This document shows positions 24,100-37,074 of a DNA stretch of 64,000 nt, in pieces. Source of the stretch: Allolobophora icterica. Its lineage: Eukaryota > Annelida > Clitellata > Crassiclitellata > Lumbricidae. A program made the position numbers and the translations under genes. A model generated the notes under the pieces. It made no database searches and was not told where the DNA came from. It saw nothing but the letters and a program-made list of their open reading frames with translations. The stretch's first letter is position 1; the number at the start of each line of letters is the position of its first letter. The stretch spans positions 37,757,722 through 37,821,721 of the forward strand of contig OY744607.1 of NCBI GenBank assembly GCA_963556255.1, written 5' to 3'.

Positions 24100-25560
24100 T
24101 AGCCTAGAGACTAAACGCCACTGCCATCCAGCCGTGCCAGAATGGCTTTTATATTCTCCGGATAATTGTTTAATTCCTGAGAGATCTGAGGTAGGCTACC
24201 TCAGGAGAAAAATAAACAAATAAATAAATAATAATAATAACCTAATCCCCAAGCTCTCACACAAGCCTAATACATTTTCTTTTATACGATTGACATGACC
24301 GCTATATGGCATTAACTCAACGAAAATCAGACAAGCATAACGAAACCGTGGAGTGCAGTGTTGAATATGCTAATTCCTTAAAGAGTAGAATGTTCTACAC
24401 AATCCAGCGACACAAACCTTAACTAGAGATATCTGACAATGTATGTGTGTATGTAGGTATGTATCTGGGTATTTAATGTAGCGCCTTTTGATTACCTCAA
24501 AAAGCACTGCTCTCGGCGCTGGCCTATACGATGTTAAAAGTTATTATACGAACGAAAATATTACATCAGTTAGGGCAAAGAACGTGAATTAAACTCCTAT
24601 AGTATATGTATACGAGACAATATAAGTCTATCCATGTGAAACAGACAGACGATCACGAGATTTAAACTCCTGTTTCAGATGAAAGTTTGACAACAGTGAG
24701 GGGTTGAGAAACGCCGATAAATTGAAGGCTAATAATATCACAAATACATGAAAAGTAATTGGAGAATACCAGGCTCATGGTAGACTTAATGGGAATTGTT
24801 CATGCACGGTATGAAAAAGTGTGAGTACGGAAGTCCCCGTAGGCGGTTCCGTACCCATTCCAAAGTGAGGAGGGCCACCTCCCCTACGGGCTGAAAATCG
24901 CGTCTGTGCCACTCATAAAGGCCTACTATCATGCGTTTCACGTTGCTGTGATCTTCATCTCTACTCTGTATTCAAACTATAGCACGCGTGATCGCGTATC
25001 TCTTCTGATACACAGTGTCATTTGTCACTCCTCAACGTGAATTCAGTTATGAAGATCATGAAAAAAATGACTCAAAACAACTTTATTGTTTGTTCTTTTC
25101 TGTTCGAAATCGTTGGGTAACGCTGAGCAAATCTTCCTATCCATTGCCTTTCCATCACGATCACTGTCTGGTTTATTATGTAATCGATACATATTCATCG
25201 TAATCGTGAACTCTCTATGCTATCCTAGGACTCACAGCCCGCGTATCTCCTGATAGGTAATATCATTTGTCACTCCTCAACGTTAATTCAATTAGGAAGA
25301 TTGTGAACAAGAAAAACCCAAGATGACCTTATATTTGGTTCTTTTTTGGTCATATATGCTGCTGAACGCTGAGCAAACCTTTCCAACTACTGCCTTTAAA
25401 TCACAATCACTGTCTGTTTTCTTTTCTTATCGAAACATATCCATCGCAATCGTAACCGTGAGATTTCTGCAGCACCAGAAAAAGCTGTCTCGAAACCCAG
25501 ATTATAATTCACAGGCGAATACCACATGTCTTCAGATTTGAGTGACATTGTTGTGGAACT
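24100..25560. other. Intergenic between G2 and G3 units
   Basis: No gene. From about 24676 it matches 56650-57115. The segment with cactcctcaacgt and tgctgctgaacgctgag recurs at 36550, 57000 and 59520. The left edge of unit 3 lies somewhere in this stretch. Confidence 0.45.
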
Positions 25561-27000
25561 TTAACTCATATATGACTTCTGCATGGTAGTCAATGTAACA
25601 AATTAGAAAGGTTCAAAATCCTATTGTGTAAACAAATCAAGCACAAATCAAGTCAAACTTTCATCTATTGTGTAAACAAATCAAGCGCTCCATTCTCTTT
25701 AGTCCTAATTGATCTGAAATGGTGAGCAAAACTGATGATATTTCATCTTCTATAATCATCATATATTTACTCTGTTTATCCTGCATTTAGGATTAGGCCT
25801 ATAGGAACAAAATTGAACAGTCACATTTGCAACATCATTTATTTTCAATCGATCAAGAGATTTAGCTTAGGCAAACTTAATTAAGCAACTAAACAGCACA
25901 ATGATAAAAGTTAATGTTTTAAAAACAGCGTTTTATTTCTTACTAATCTGTCGAAAGTTTTACCCTGATGTTCAAGGTTGGTGTATGAAAAGCAAATCAG
26001 AACAAATATATAAGCTAAATATAACTATATAACATTTTAAGACACGATTCTCAGATATAAATTAGAAACAAAAACAAAGTATAATCAATCAATCAATCAC
26101 TTAAATGGCCATTATAGTCGTCTAAACGATTATTTTAAAGAGCATAACCCAATATAAATATTGCCTTATAAATATTTCTTAAAATGACTTAAAAGTTGAA
26201 TAATTCTTTAAAAAACAGAGTTGTGGAAGCTAACAAAAAATATCAAGCCGTTTTGAACCGTGTCGTAGTTGGCAGTGCAGCACTTTGAGCACTAAACTAT
26301 ATCGCACAATCCGCAATATAATAAGAATATCAATATTATTTTTCTGCCACCAGCTCATTTACATTGGCTGGGCCTACAGATCGCAAAGTCTGAGTCCCTG
26401 AACATTATCTTAACAATAAAAAAGACACGCTTTGAATCTCAATAATTAAGTTATACAGTAGACTGAATGGTGTAGGCGTAAGTCTCCACAAATGGAAAGA
26501 AGGGAGAGAGATCGATTTGGGTCGTATTTCTGGGCACACATAGGCCTATACACAAACTATATAATACAGAACGTTGTCGCTAATAACATGTAATAAAAGC
26601 CATTAAGACGTACACAATTAAATGCTGTTAAGTTGATGAGAACAAAAGTAATATGCTAAAAGCCGAATAACAATTAAAAAACAGTTCTAGGTAGTATGCT
26701 TATAAATAAGAAATAACAATAATATAGATATGCACACATTTACACTGATAAATAATGGTAGCATGTTGACATGACGTCACCCAAGCGCCAAACGCAAATC
26801 ATAAACGCTCTATTCCCATTCAGGTTTGCAAATCATCTCTAAGCCACCTATTTAAAGGCCCTTGCTCCTTGTTCTAAAGTGCAATTTCTACTCAACTATA
26901 TACCTATCAATGGAATGTAATCCTGAGATGTGGAAACAGATAATTGAAATGTTCGAAGTAGAGTTCACCGGGTTTGGGATGTAACATTTATAAATCGACA
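25560..27000 (-). other. 3' flank of G3, shared with other units
   Basis: Matches 41900-43400 (3' flank of G4), 1-520 (G1) and the window end at 63590-64000. A minus-strand AATAAA at 25931-25936 is conserved at 42414-42419 and could be the polyadenylation signal about 1 kb past the stop codon. That is a suggestion only. Confidence 0.5.
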
Positions 27001-27004
27001 CAGA

Positions 27005-27745
27005 TTACTGTGTCGCTGAAGCCGTTGTTTGCGAGGTAACCTGTCCAACCCGTCGATCGAAACTTGAGCTGAGTTTGTCGGCAGAATTTTCTAGAACGAG
27101 CAGCACGATGTAGTCCCGTACGTGTCGGCTGGCGTTGCTCAAACCCTCCTCAAATCTGATGCTGGCCACTTCCGCTGCCGTTTCGGGGCTCATCGCCTCG
27201 ATGTTCCAGCTTCTCATGATTCTATTGAGGTTGCACATTAGGACGTACAACCCTGCCTCAGCGTTGTCCTCAATACTTCCGAAGCGACTAACGAAGTCTC
27301 GATTTCCGACGGCCGTCTCTTCTCCCTCTCTCGTCAATCGGGTGAGAACGGCCAGACGAGCGAGATTCTCATAACAAGCCAGCAACGTCTAAAGTAAACA
27401 GCGCATTGAGGAACAAAAAGTTATCTACTACATATGATGTAGGCTATATATGTAAGTGTTTGCATGCTGCAATGTATTCGTGTACTATGCATTTTACATG
27501 TAGGGGCTTATCCATTTGCATGTATATGAATGTACATGTATTCAAGCATGAATGGTTCTTTCGAAAACTGTATATACGTATTTAAGTATATATATACTAG
27601 CTGTAAACCCGTGAAAAATCACGGTATATAAAAACAATTATTAATAACGTCATATTATAGGCCTGTAGCCGTCGTCAAGACAACCGTCAAGACAACCGTC
27701 GCCAAGGCGGCAGTATAGTGACGTCACAATAGTGTTTGTTTACGG

Positions 27746-27788
<43 letters not shown>

Positions 27789-27817
27789 GTACAACGGTTA
27801 TTATGTAAGTTGATATA

Positions 27818-27848
<31 letters not shown>

Positions 27849-29882
27849 TAGGCTAATATATAGATGTCAGGATGTATGCCATTTACATTACGCATTTCGA
27901 GAACCTTAGAACGACGCTAAAGATGGCTATCTAACATATCTTGAACGTTGTGCGACTTAAGCTTATACAACCACTCCTGTATATTTACTATTACTACATC
28001 TACGACGAATTCCACGAAGAAGACTAAAACTAGTGTTACAACAACTTCTGCTGCAGCTGCTGCTGCTGCTAATAAATAATAAGAATAAGAATTGTAATAG
28101 CAAAAATAATAATAATAATAATAATAATAACAAGAATAATAGTAGCTATAGTTATAAAAGTAATATTAATAATAACAACAACAAAAACCAATAAACATAA
28201 TAATAATAATAACAATAATATTTATATTATCTGGATAATTTGTCAACTGCTGAGGAATGAGATGTACCTCGTGCAGAATATAAATTATACAACGATCACT
28301 AATGAATTATAATGATCTTCCTTAGTCTTACACTTTATATATAGATTCCAGTTTCTACAGTCTAATTGTGACGACTGTTCGCGCATTCACAACACCATCT
28401 GAACATTGGAAACACGCCTCTAATTAACGGATTAAGGCCACATAAGGAATTTGGAGATAAACACAATATTGAACTCATTCTACCCAACATCAGCGCATGC
28501 AAATTCAAAATCCCCTAAATATGCACACACCGCGATAGTTCAAAGCCTAACAATGACATGGTATGATTTGACCAGGGCTATAACAAAGGCACGTGTGTGC
28601 AATTGACTTGTCTAGTGTCGTCACACGAAGTCCCCTCAGTTGACTTTTACCGTAACCGTTTGAGTTCAGACCAAGAGCGAAACCGATAAGTCACCGTGTC
28701 GAGTTAATTACGAAGTTATTTCATTAGGATAGTTTATAAATGCTGTACCTCGCGCATGTTGTCATTGGAGGTGTTCCATGAAGGACTTCCGGTGATGACG
28801 ATTCCTGAATTAACCCTTTCTTCTTCTGCGTTGCTCTCATCACCAAATCGAGCATTAATCTAAAATTTAGATGAGGAAATTGATTATTATCTCGACTGAT
28901 GTTGCTGCAGATATCAGAATCAATTAAAAAGAATATCTGCAATTATAGAATGTCTACCTTTGCTGAGAATATTAAACTCAAATCTTGCCAATGGAATGGC
29001 TCCAATCCAACTTCTTCTGCATAACGTTAGTTATGTCACGTGTTTTTGCAAAATATGGTTATGTTGTTTTATGTAAGCTTTTAAAGCCCATTGCGTGCAG
29101 TTCATTACACCCGTGAAACACTCATCTTGTGCGCAGTTATAATTGCAGTCGGAGACGTATTTTCAGTTGCTACTTACGTAGTCGTTTTTGAGAGAATTGA
29201 CGATCTGCTTGAGACGAATGGACATGCTTGACAGCACCGCAAAAGCGTCTATCGCTTCACCCGTTGTCATGGTAACCGTCTCCTCCACGATGTTATCGAC
29301 TACTTCTGAATCACCCGCGCAAGGACTTCGCCACCTGTCGTTCGCATGTATCGGAAGTGCGGCTGATGATGATGGCCGACAACATCCGAGGAAGATAAGG
29401 AGTAGCAGAACGCGAGCAGAGAACGAGACAGTAGGCGATGAATTCGAAAATGCTTCAAGACATGAATTAGATAATTTCACTAAAAATTAATGTCATGTAA
29501 AACGGGAATTTTTTGTATATCAGACTAACATTAAAAATGTATGACAGGTAGTGCAGAAAATAACTCACGATTTCATGTCGCGCAGTAGAGAAATTAACAA
29601 ATTAAATGGTTGTCACACAATACAAAATTCAACTCAATAACGCTAATCTTCGGTCAATTGATTACGATGTATTCAGCGCTACTTAGCACTATCTATTGCC
29701 AACAAAACCACAGAACAGATTGAGGCTTGTGCGAGCCGATGACGGGGTAAAATGTCTAGACGATCGTTGCTAGCCAAAAAAAACCTAAAGCTCTAAGGCC
29801 TGTACGTCAAAAGGTCGGTTTTAGCCTATAGTCTCTAAGTGCAGCCGACAGAACGCACCTACACGCACACAGAAACACGCAT

Positions 29883-29975
<93 letters not shown>

Positions 29976-30069
29976 CATATATAGCCCTTGTATTGTATAT
30001 ACATATATAAATAATGTGGCGAAACTAGTCTGTTTGTTTCGAGCAGTTAATAAAAAAAAACTTACCCAT
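27005..30069 (-). CDS. G3: member of the helical-cytokine-like family
   Basis: Exons on the minus strand: 30069-30066, 29452-29178, 28859-28749, 27388-27005 (stop TAA). Donors are GTAAGT, GTAAGT and GTACAG; phases 1, 0, 0. The product is about 257 residues with signal peptide RVLLLLIFLGCCRPSSS. The first helix ends LKQIVNSLKNDY. Exon 2 begins INARFGDESNAEEER and carries an NTS sequon. Exon 3 carries ACYENLARL, MCNLNRIM and the final helix FEEGLSNASRHVRDYIVLLV, ending TASATQ. The frame is fully open. In the segment before the conserved MSPETAAEVA, the sequence is RSWNIEA, where G1 has RNLSIEV, G2 RGRDIEA and G4 TSRSIET. This is a local hotspot of change in otherwise conserved exons. Confidence 0.72.
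27600..27850. repeat. Repeat fragment with CAGA microsatellite
   Basis: Starts actagctgtaaacccgtg, continues with a threefold gtcaagacaacc motif, and ends in about 45 bases of CAGA (27744-27788) followed by TA repeats. It lies in G3 intron 3. A related ccagctagt end occurs near 58915. The family is not recognised. Confidence 0.4.
29889..29978. repeat. CA microsatellite in G3 intron 1
   Basis: About 90 bases of CA, positionally equivalent to the tract in G1 intron 1. Confidence 0.95.
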
Positions 30070-30301
30070 GTTTTGAGCTTCGGATAGAATTAAAAATTAG
30101 TATTTTGGCAGCCAAGGTAGCTTTGTTGCTTTCAAATCTCTCGCAGATTAAGCGGGATGCAGCAAAGCACTAAATTAGGCACAATGTGAATGAAGTGCTA
30201 ATCCTTATGCGAAACGCAGTTGTACGACTTCTCAGTCGTAGTCAAATCGTAGCTTCTTGTAGTGCAATCTTCGATGTGCTTCATATCCAGCCCCAAACGC
30301 C

Positions 30302-30308
30302 CTTATAT
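30302..30308 (-). promoter_or_regulatory. TATA box of G3
   Basis: The minus strand reads ATATAAG about 235 bases upstream of the exon-0 ATG, at the position equivalent to the G1 and G4 boxes. Confidence 0.5.
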
Positions 30309-31465
30309 GGTAAACCGTGCCATATCAGTGAACGCGTAAAAGTTTAGGTACTTCACCTTTGACTCAAAAACAAGTATATGCACTTGACCAATAATTTACT
30401 GCTTTAGCGAAAGATTCCAGAGGAGCCTGGTGGACGGTGTGTGCAATGAATGAAGCTCAGTCACTGTATCGGGAAGTAGGACGGTTCTTTCCCTGTTTCT
30501 CACCACTACCACCAGCAGTAATATCTTTCCCAGATCAAATTAATGGACTACCAGCTCACTTTATTTCATCTCCAAATTTCCAATTGGTTGTGATGAGGAT
30601 GGGACCGAAGCTTAACATCGCATCGTAGGCCTATTAATGCCATTATGTAGGAATCCCAAAAGATCATAATCACAGAGGCACACATTATGTAGCACCTTTC
30701 CAAGTAAGAAAATCTAAGGCGCTAAAGGATGATACCTGGTTGATATGATACCTATTATAGGTGACGCACCGAAAACGTTCAAATTTTTCAGCGACCTTAA
30801 ATCTAAACTTGACTGGGCGACTTAGGTTATTACTGAGTAGTTTCTTGCGAAATCCGGCAGGTGACTAAAGAATAGTTTTGTTATTTTAATTTAATGTGAC
30901 GTTAACTATTTTCTTGTTCAAGGTCTCACCAGGACCCCTCCCCAAACCCACCATTCGCCCTCTATCTAGCTCTTCCAGAATTGTTCAGTTGCGGAACCTT
31001 TTTTAGAGAAAAAGTACTGGTGATACATATAGTGCGTTCTTGTATTAGCTGAATTAGTGTACGACAATCAAAGTCCGGGTTCGGGCGGATTACGATATAA
31101 TTAGGCCTACATATACATATATTCAAGTGAGGAGGCGTTGAAAAGGATAATCGGTCTGGTGAAGAGCCATAGCCAATACAACGACTTTATGGTTCTAGGG
31201 CTGGGCTCACTGATCCAACAGGGTTTGGGCCCTCCCTCTTGTTGGTCATTCGGACTATCCGATAGTGGAGAAAGATAAGAAGCTGAGCGAACTCTGCGAC
31301 GATACAATAAATAGGTCATGGCAGAATAAAAGTCATGAAAGGATGTCCTGCTGACTTAACTGGTTGAGAAGAAATTATCGCTCGTTTATTAGATTAAGGA
31401 TGTAGTAAACATGGTTTGAAAAAGAAAAGTGAGACGGTAGAATGATTACAAGGAATCTTGACACT

Positions 31466-31637
31466 CAGGGGTGTCTATCCCCCCCTAAGTCATTGGAACA
31501 ACGTCCCTTTCCCCCTCTTCTTCCCCCTCCCCATTCCTTGCCCACCTAAAATGGTGGCACACACACTGACAGATCTTCCCCCCTTATTTCTTGGATGGAG
31601 CATTTGCTCCAAGATTTCTATGGTGTAGACGCCCCTG
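31466..31637. mobile_element. hAT-type MITE, 172 bp
   Basis: Ends CAGGGGTGTCTA and (opposite strand) CAGGGGCGTCTACACC. Flanks share TGACACT (31459-31465 and 31638-31644). The uninterrupted site tgacactatcca is preserved near 6407, and tgacactgtcca near 50990, which confirms a recent insertion. Confidence 0.87.
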
Positions 31638-31794
31638 TGACACTATCCAGTTGCTCAAACCGGGTAGGGACAGACAATGGTCTGAAGGACGTTCGATACC
31701 AGGCCGCCTGAAAATAATCTCCTTGGTTTAGAGACGTTTATGTTGATTATGTTGAGTTTATTTAGGGTGGCCCACAGCTTTACGTTTTCAGTAT

Positions 31795-32099
31795 GGACCA
31801 GACGCCTCTATTGTCTGGTAATGTCAGCTTGGCCGTGCTCCCTCCTATTTGTGTGGCTTTGCCTCTGCACCATGTGGTCACCGCTCTCTTCGCGGTGACC
31901 TCTACATTCGCAGCAGCGCGCTTTCTTCGTGGTTGGACCTGCAATTTGGAATGGGTTTCCTTCTGTTTTGCTGTCTTTTCCTGGAGACTCGTCCTCCGGT
32001 TTCTGCTCCAAAGACTGTTCTCTTTCGCTGGGGTTGGCTGGGAGCGCCTCTGAATAGTGCCTTGAAGGGGCGCTATAAAAATGCTTAGTTGATTGATTG
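31795..32099 (+). mobile_element. CR1/L2-like LINE 3' end
   Basis: The coding remnant of the ORF2 C-terminus runs into gttggctgggagcgcctctg, then gcgctataaaaatgctta and short TTGA repeats. The relative at 51170 lies in the equivalent position of unit 4, so this insertion predates the duplication. Confidence 0.65.
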
Positions 32100-33067
32100 A
32101 TGAGGCAGGATAAGAATTGACAAGCTTAGGTTGGGTTCACCGAATACAAATGGGAACGCACTGTAGTGTGGATCGAAATTCCTTGAGTAATTGATCACTG
32201 TAGACTTTGAGTAAATCTTGGTTCTAGACAACTGTAAACAGGCCTTGGCCTACACATATGAAGAAAGACGTGTGTCTACCAAGGTTTCACTTGTCATTGC
32301 TTAGCTCAATCATCTGTAAATCGATGTGGTATTACTGCGCGGTTTGAATCATATAGTCTGAAAAGAAATCCCAATACCTAATCTTGAAAAAATGGTTTGT
32401 AGTGTCGCCCACTGTTGAAGGTCAACCTATTACGTAGGCTATGAGAAACTTTCTCACAAAACTAATAACTGAACCAACAGGATACAATAAAAGGCTACCA
32501 ACGTACGCTGAGTGATATTCCAATCTATTCGTAGAACTCGCCGATGACTTGAACTCGTCTGCCTGTGAAGTTTTACAGGTCCCTCGCTGCCACACAGCGA
32601 TGCTAGCTCACCGGGCATGGTATTCTCGTGCATCGGACCTTCTTCCTCTTGGAACAATCTTCCTTCAAATATACGTAGATCCAGTGTTTAATCTAGTCCC
32701 CCTGTTCTGGGGGGGGGAACAAGGTTTCTCGGGGGGAATTCCCCCCCAAAAGGTCTCTACCTTACAATATTGCTGAGCTCTGGGGGACTTCAATCCTGGG
32801 GGGAAATTCCCCCCCCCAAAAGACGTCTAGATTAAACACTGCGTAGGTCTACTCTTTCAACCGATTCAATTCAGTACCATATATTCTGCTGATCGCTTGA
32901 ATCACACTTATTTAGCTGAGTCAGATAGTCATACAAGCAGCGCTTTTGGTAGGTGCTGGAAAGGCGTCATATCATAACAATATTGGTTTCTTTCGCTCAC
33001 TTGCAGGCGACCATTTGCCTATGAATGCATGTTTGCATATACGTATGTGCGTATATGTGCATGTATG

Positions 33068-33243
33068 CAGGGGCGTCCGCTCCATAGAAACCTTGGAGCA
33101 AATGCTCCATCCAAAAGATAGGTGGGGAAAGATCTGTCAGTGTATTTGCCATAATTATTTGGAAGGGAAGAAGTGGAAGGGGGAAGAGGAGGAGAGGGGA
33201 GGGAAAGTTGCTCCAATGACTTTGGGGTGTATAGACACCCTTG
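33068..33243. mobile_element. hAT-type MITE, 176 bp, reverse copy of the 31466 family
   Basis: Starts CAGGGGCGTCCGCTCC and ends with the complement of CAAGGGTGTCTATACACC. Flanks catgtatg and tatgtatg share seven of eight bases. Unit 4 lacks it at about 53115. Confidence 0.8.
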
Positions 33244-33252
33244 TATGTATGT

Positions 33253-34310
33253 ACAGGGTGGGCCATTAAAATGAGAACATTTCCGGCACAGTATCAAATG
33301 CTGTAGTCGGGAGCGCCTCTGAGTAGTAGTTGACTTCGAGAGACGCTATAGAAATATCCGGAATAAATAAATAAATAAATAAATATTGCATTTTTGAATT
33401 TTCTCAGTTTGCAAAATACGGATAAAATATTCAACTCCAGATATTCAAACTCATCAAGGTCTAGGCATCCAGTCTTTTTTTCTACAATTCTCACACTGCA
33501 CACTTTTTGCACAGACCTACAAATACAATAACAATCAGGCCTACGCAACGGACAGGCCTATGTATATAACATGATTGTACATCGCGAAACGTAGGCCTAT
33601 AAATTATTAAATATATGTATATATTACCATATATGTCATATATATATATATATAGGCCTACATACTATTATATATATATGTAGGCCTATATGTTATATGA
33701 AACATATATGTTATCATTGTAGGTATAGGAATATTTATTTTTAGAGGTATAGTCCTATATATATATAGGCTTATAGGCTTTACATGTCGAAACTCAGTGA
33801 ATCCTGTTCTCCTTCGCTGTCGCGGATGACTTTGATTTTTGTCACAGAGTTTATAAATAGATTAGATTGCCCACACAGAACAAGTCTGTTCATTCGATTC
33901 CGGTCACGAGGGTTAAACCCCAGATTTATATGACAACTTGATTCAATATTGGTTCGCATAGACAAACAGACGTCATTGCAGACGTCAGAATAAAATGGAC
34001 GGGGTCACGAGCGCTTTCAAATGGTCATAAGGTCGGGGAAATGGCAACGTAAGAACTGAAGTTGGAGAGTTCATTGGATATAGTTGGCTATAGGCCTGAA
34101 ACCAAAGGCTCCGATATGTATATAGGAGTGGCAAAAATGTCCCAGCGATTTATAGACAGGAACATTAACGAGTGGTGCAGACGTTTAGAAAAAATGTTCA
34201 AAACCGAGGTGGACACAGAATATAATTTCTGGTTTTTTTTAAACTAACACTTACAACAAATTACTTGCATTTTGACAAGAAAAATTGAAATAATTAAATA
34301 AATAATTTAC
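33253..34310 (+). mobile_element. Mariner-like remnant, inverted relative to unit 4
   Basis: A terminus ACAGGGTGGGCCATTAA at 33252 is followed by a small LINE-tail insertion (about 33297-33385), then the element body. A plus-strand frame (34062-34247) ends MSQRFIDRNINEWCRRLEKM, resembling a mariner-type transposase C-terminus. In unit 4 the same body runs the other way, with the terminus directly after the 3' end of the frame. Confidence 0.6.
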
Positions 34311-35883
34311 AATAGATAGCTTAAATTCCTTAAAGCGATGACATCACTAAATTTATTAGTGTACAATTCACATGGTCACAAATCTCACAATAAACCAGGA
34401 TATTACTTTATAAGTAACCCACAAATTGAATTGTGAAAGAAAATGCTAACATATATGCAGAATATAATCACTCAACACAGCCGAGGGGTTGGAAAAGTCC
34501 CCCGAGGTGTGCAATTAAGACCTAACCGGGAGGGTCCTAAGAGAGACTAGGGGGTTGAACCCCTAACCCCTCGACAATTCTCACGCTCTATATCGTAATC
34601 ATATATTGAATCACTTGACACTATGAAAAAAATTGTACGGTGTAGGCCTACTTTTACTTTAACATAATTATGTAACGTCGGTAAATAATACAAAGAAATA
34701 TAGCTAAATAAAAAAATTACATAGATGTACGAGTACATTTATACAATTATACATTACATATGTCCAATTATACAATTATACATTACTTCACGCTATATAG
34801 GCTTGAAGTAATCCGATAAATAGGCCCAGTGTCTGGTCAATAGAATGCTCTCCTGCAGCGTATCTTCATTTACCGTTGAAATGACTTTCCACATTCTTCT
34901 TGCTTCGATCAACCAACCAATTCAGCTATTTTCTCTTTTCTGCTACAAGGCATAGCCTACTATTCCGCATCTTTCGTTGTTCTTCAACTCTTTTGTACTC
35001 TTCCTGCTGCCCATCCCTTAGCCTGCTCTGTAATCAAATCCGTTCCCAAGTCTTCGTTATATCAACCACACTTTCTCTGTCTATGTCTATGATTAGTCAT
35101 CGCCGCCATCCGCCTTCGCCGCCGCAGCCGCTAAGCCCTTAAGTCACAGTGTAACAGACCAACGATTTAACAGGTCACCCGTTCTTTACTTACTACCTGC
35201 CCGAGTGGTGGCCGTAACTTTGCATGACGTCACGCAATAGCTTTAATCGATAATGGTGTCTGTTAATAATAATAATAGCAGAGATTTTAGTGCCATAGTT
35301 CGTAAACAGTCGAAAGGAAATCGATGCAACGATTCAGAAGCATATCAGTAGCCTTCGTTTATAGGGAAACGTATCGTTGAACCAACGTAAGTACTTTTAT
35401 AATTGTTTTCAACGTCTACGGCAAGTCGACTTAATATTTTAGGCTGGAGCTTAAGATATAAAAAAATAAAAAAATTTATTTTAGAAAATCTTACACCCAA
35501 AGCGTTCCTTTTAGCCTAAAACATTATATAAAGATTTGGAATAAAAGTATTTATATTTTGACGTAGCTGAGGTGTCTCAAAGTTGTGAAGTTCGTGAAAT
35601 TTACTGAATTAGGCCTACGAGTGATTTGCTCATTCGCTTTATAACAAATGCACAATTCATTAGCAATAACTTCTTATCAAGCAAGTAGGCCTAGTGATTA
35701 CAGATTGAAAATGTTTATTCACAACTCATAAATTTAAATGTTCAGTCGTCTACACACATAGTAACACAAGATCACATTTGTCCAATGAATGTCCATTATC
35801 CACCATCGGTTGATGAATAGGCCTACAGTTTTGTGTTCTTGTATAGTTTAATTGTCAGATAAGTGTGCATTGTGATCTTAATG
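34310..35883. repeat. Unit-3 upstream segment duplicated at 54034-55450
   Basis: Matches from tccttaaagcgatgacatcac to gtgcattgtgatcttaatgg with small indels, several of which are GGCCTA insertions. No coding gene; frames of up to 80 codons here are unsupported. After ttaatgg the two units part abruptly. Confidence 0.75.
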
Positions 35884-36130
35884 GCACTCTATTTTCCGGA
35901 CAGGTCCCTGGCCCATTTATCCGGGGTAGGGGTTCCTTTCGGTCGATTCTGCCAAATGACTGTCCAATCTTCTGCTCCTTTGTCGGGAAGCCTCGAGGGA
36001 CCACGTGACCACACCCACGTGGGGAAAATCCATATAAGCCTGGAATTCGGGATTCGCAGTATTCGGGCAGGAGAGCGCGCCTTGCTTGGATCGCTGCGTC
36101 GCTGGTGACTTGTTCTTCTAAATTCGGTAT
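35884..36130 (+). promoter_or_regulatory. Promoter-like block unique to unit 3
   Basis: The block contains accacgtgaccacacccacg (E-box and CACCC motifs) and CATATAAGCC at about 36030, then a G+C-rich stretch with gagcgcgcc. It starts exactly where units 3 and 4 diverge. It may be a solo LTR or a transposon promoter. No downstream frame supports a gene. Confidence 0.25.
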
Positions 36131-36607
36131 AAGAAGTTATCTTATAATGGTATGTTCATTATTGATTCACATTTATATTTTATTATTATATTTCAAATTA
36201 TTGTAACTGAAATGCATTTCCTTCATTAAATTACATTTATATAGTAATCGTGAAGTTCTCTTCTTACTGAATGCATTTCCTGCATTCAATTACGGTACTG
36301 TTATATAGTAATCGTGAAGTTCTCTTCTAACTGTAACTAGTCTTCCCCAGGTTAAGTAACGTAATGACACTTCGGAATGATCTCTTAGATGTCATATAAT
36401 AAGACGACTTCGCCTCGTCATAACTAGAATATCTGTTGTCACATTCAACCCTATCATGTCGATCATAAGTCAGCTATAGTTTCCTTTCCAAAGTAGTTTA
36501 GATTCTTAATGATACTAGAAATAGTCATCATTATATAATATATATCTCTTCTGATAGTTAATGTCATTTGTCACTCCTCAACGTCAATTCAATTACGAAA
36601 CAGATGG

Positions 36608-36713
36608 GAAGATATACTCAGCGTTCAGCAGCATAATTATGTGAACAAAAAAACCCAAGAAGACTTTATCTTTGGTTCTTTTTTGTTCACATATGCTGCT
36701 GAACGCTGAGTAA
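36608..36713. repeat. Hairpin with about 38-bp arms
   Basis: actcagcgttcagcagcata is matched by the reverse complement tatgctgctgaacgctgagt. One arm, or both, recurs near 25305-25375 and 59565-59632, where the left arm is eroded. Confidence 0.65.
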
Positions 36714-36767
36714 ATCTCCCTATCTGTTGCCTTTCCATCACACACAGAGCGTCATCGCGCACTGTGT

Positions 36768-37074
36768 AGCTTTAGGCTCTTCTAGATCTGGCTGGGTCCC
36801 TGCTCTTTATGGCGTTCCTCATGGCTGAGTCATAGGCCTTTGACTTTATATTATTTATACCGTTGGTTTTGGCCCCTTGTTGGAGCATGCGGGCTTCTTC
36901 ACCAGCTATATGCTGATGATGTTCAGGCATACGTTCACTGTCGCCCTGATGGAGTGGTAGCTGCTGCACAGCAGATGACTCAAACTATGGGGGCCCTTCC
37001 GCTTGGTTAGCCTCCAACCGCTTGCTTTTACATGCATCTAAAACTCAATTTATCTGGGTGGTGGTAGGCGACTA
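36768..37074 (+). mobile_element. CR1-like LINE, 5' half split by LTR element
   Basis: Equivalent to 59680-59985, with the reverse-transcriptase core (ctatatgctgatgatgttc encodes LYADDV). Interrupted after gacta by the LTR retrotransposon. Continues at 41111. Confidence 0.75.

Larger units (their letters stand above)
31015..32690. repeat. Upstream segment of unit 3 shared with units 1 and 4
   Basis: Parallel to 5990-7160 and to 46970-52900. It differs by the MITE at 31466-31637 and the LINE fragment at 31795-32099. No gene is evident. Confidence 0.65.
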
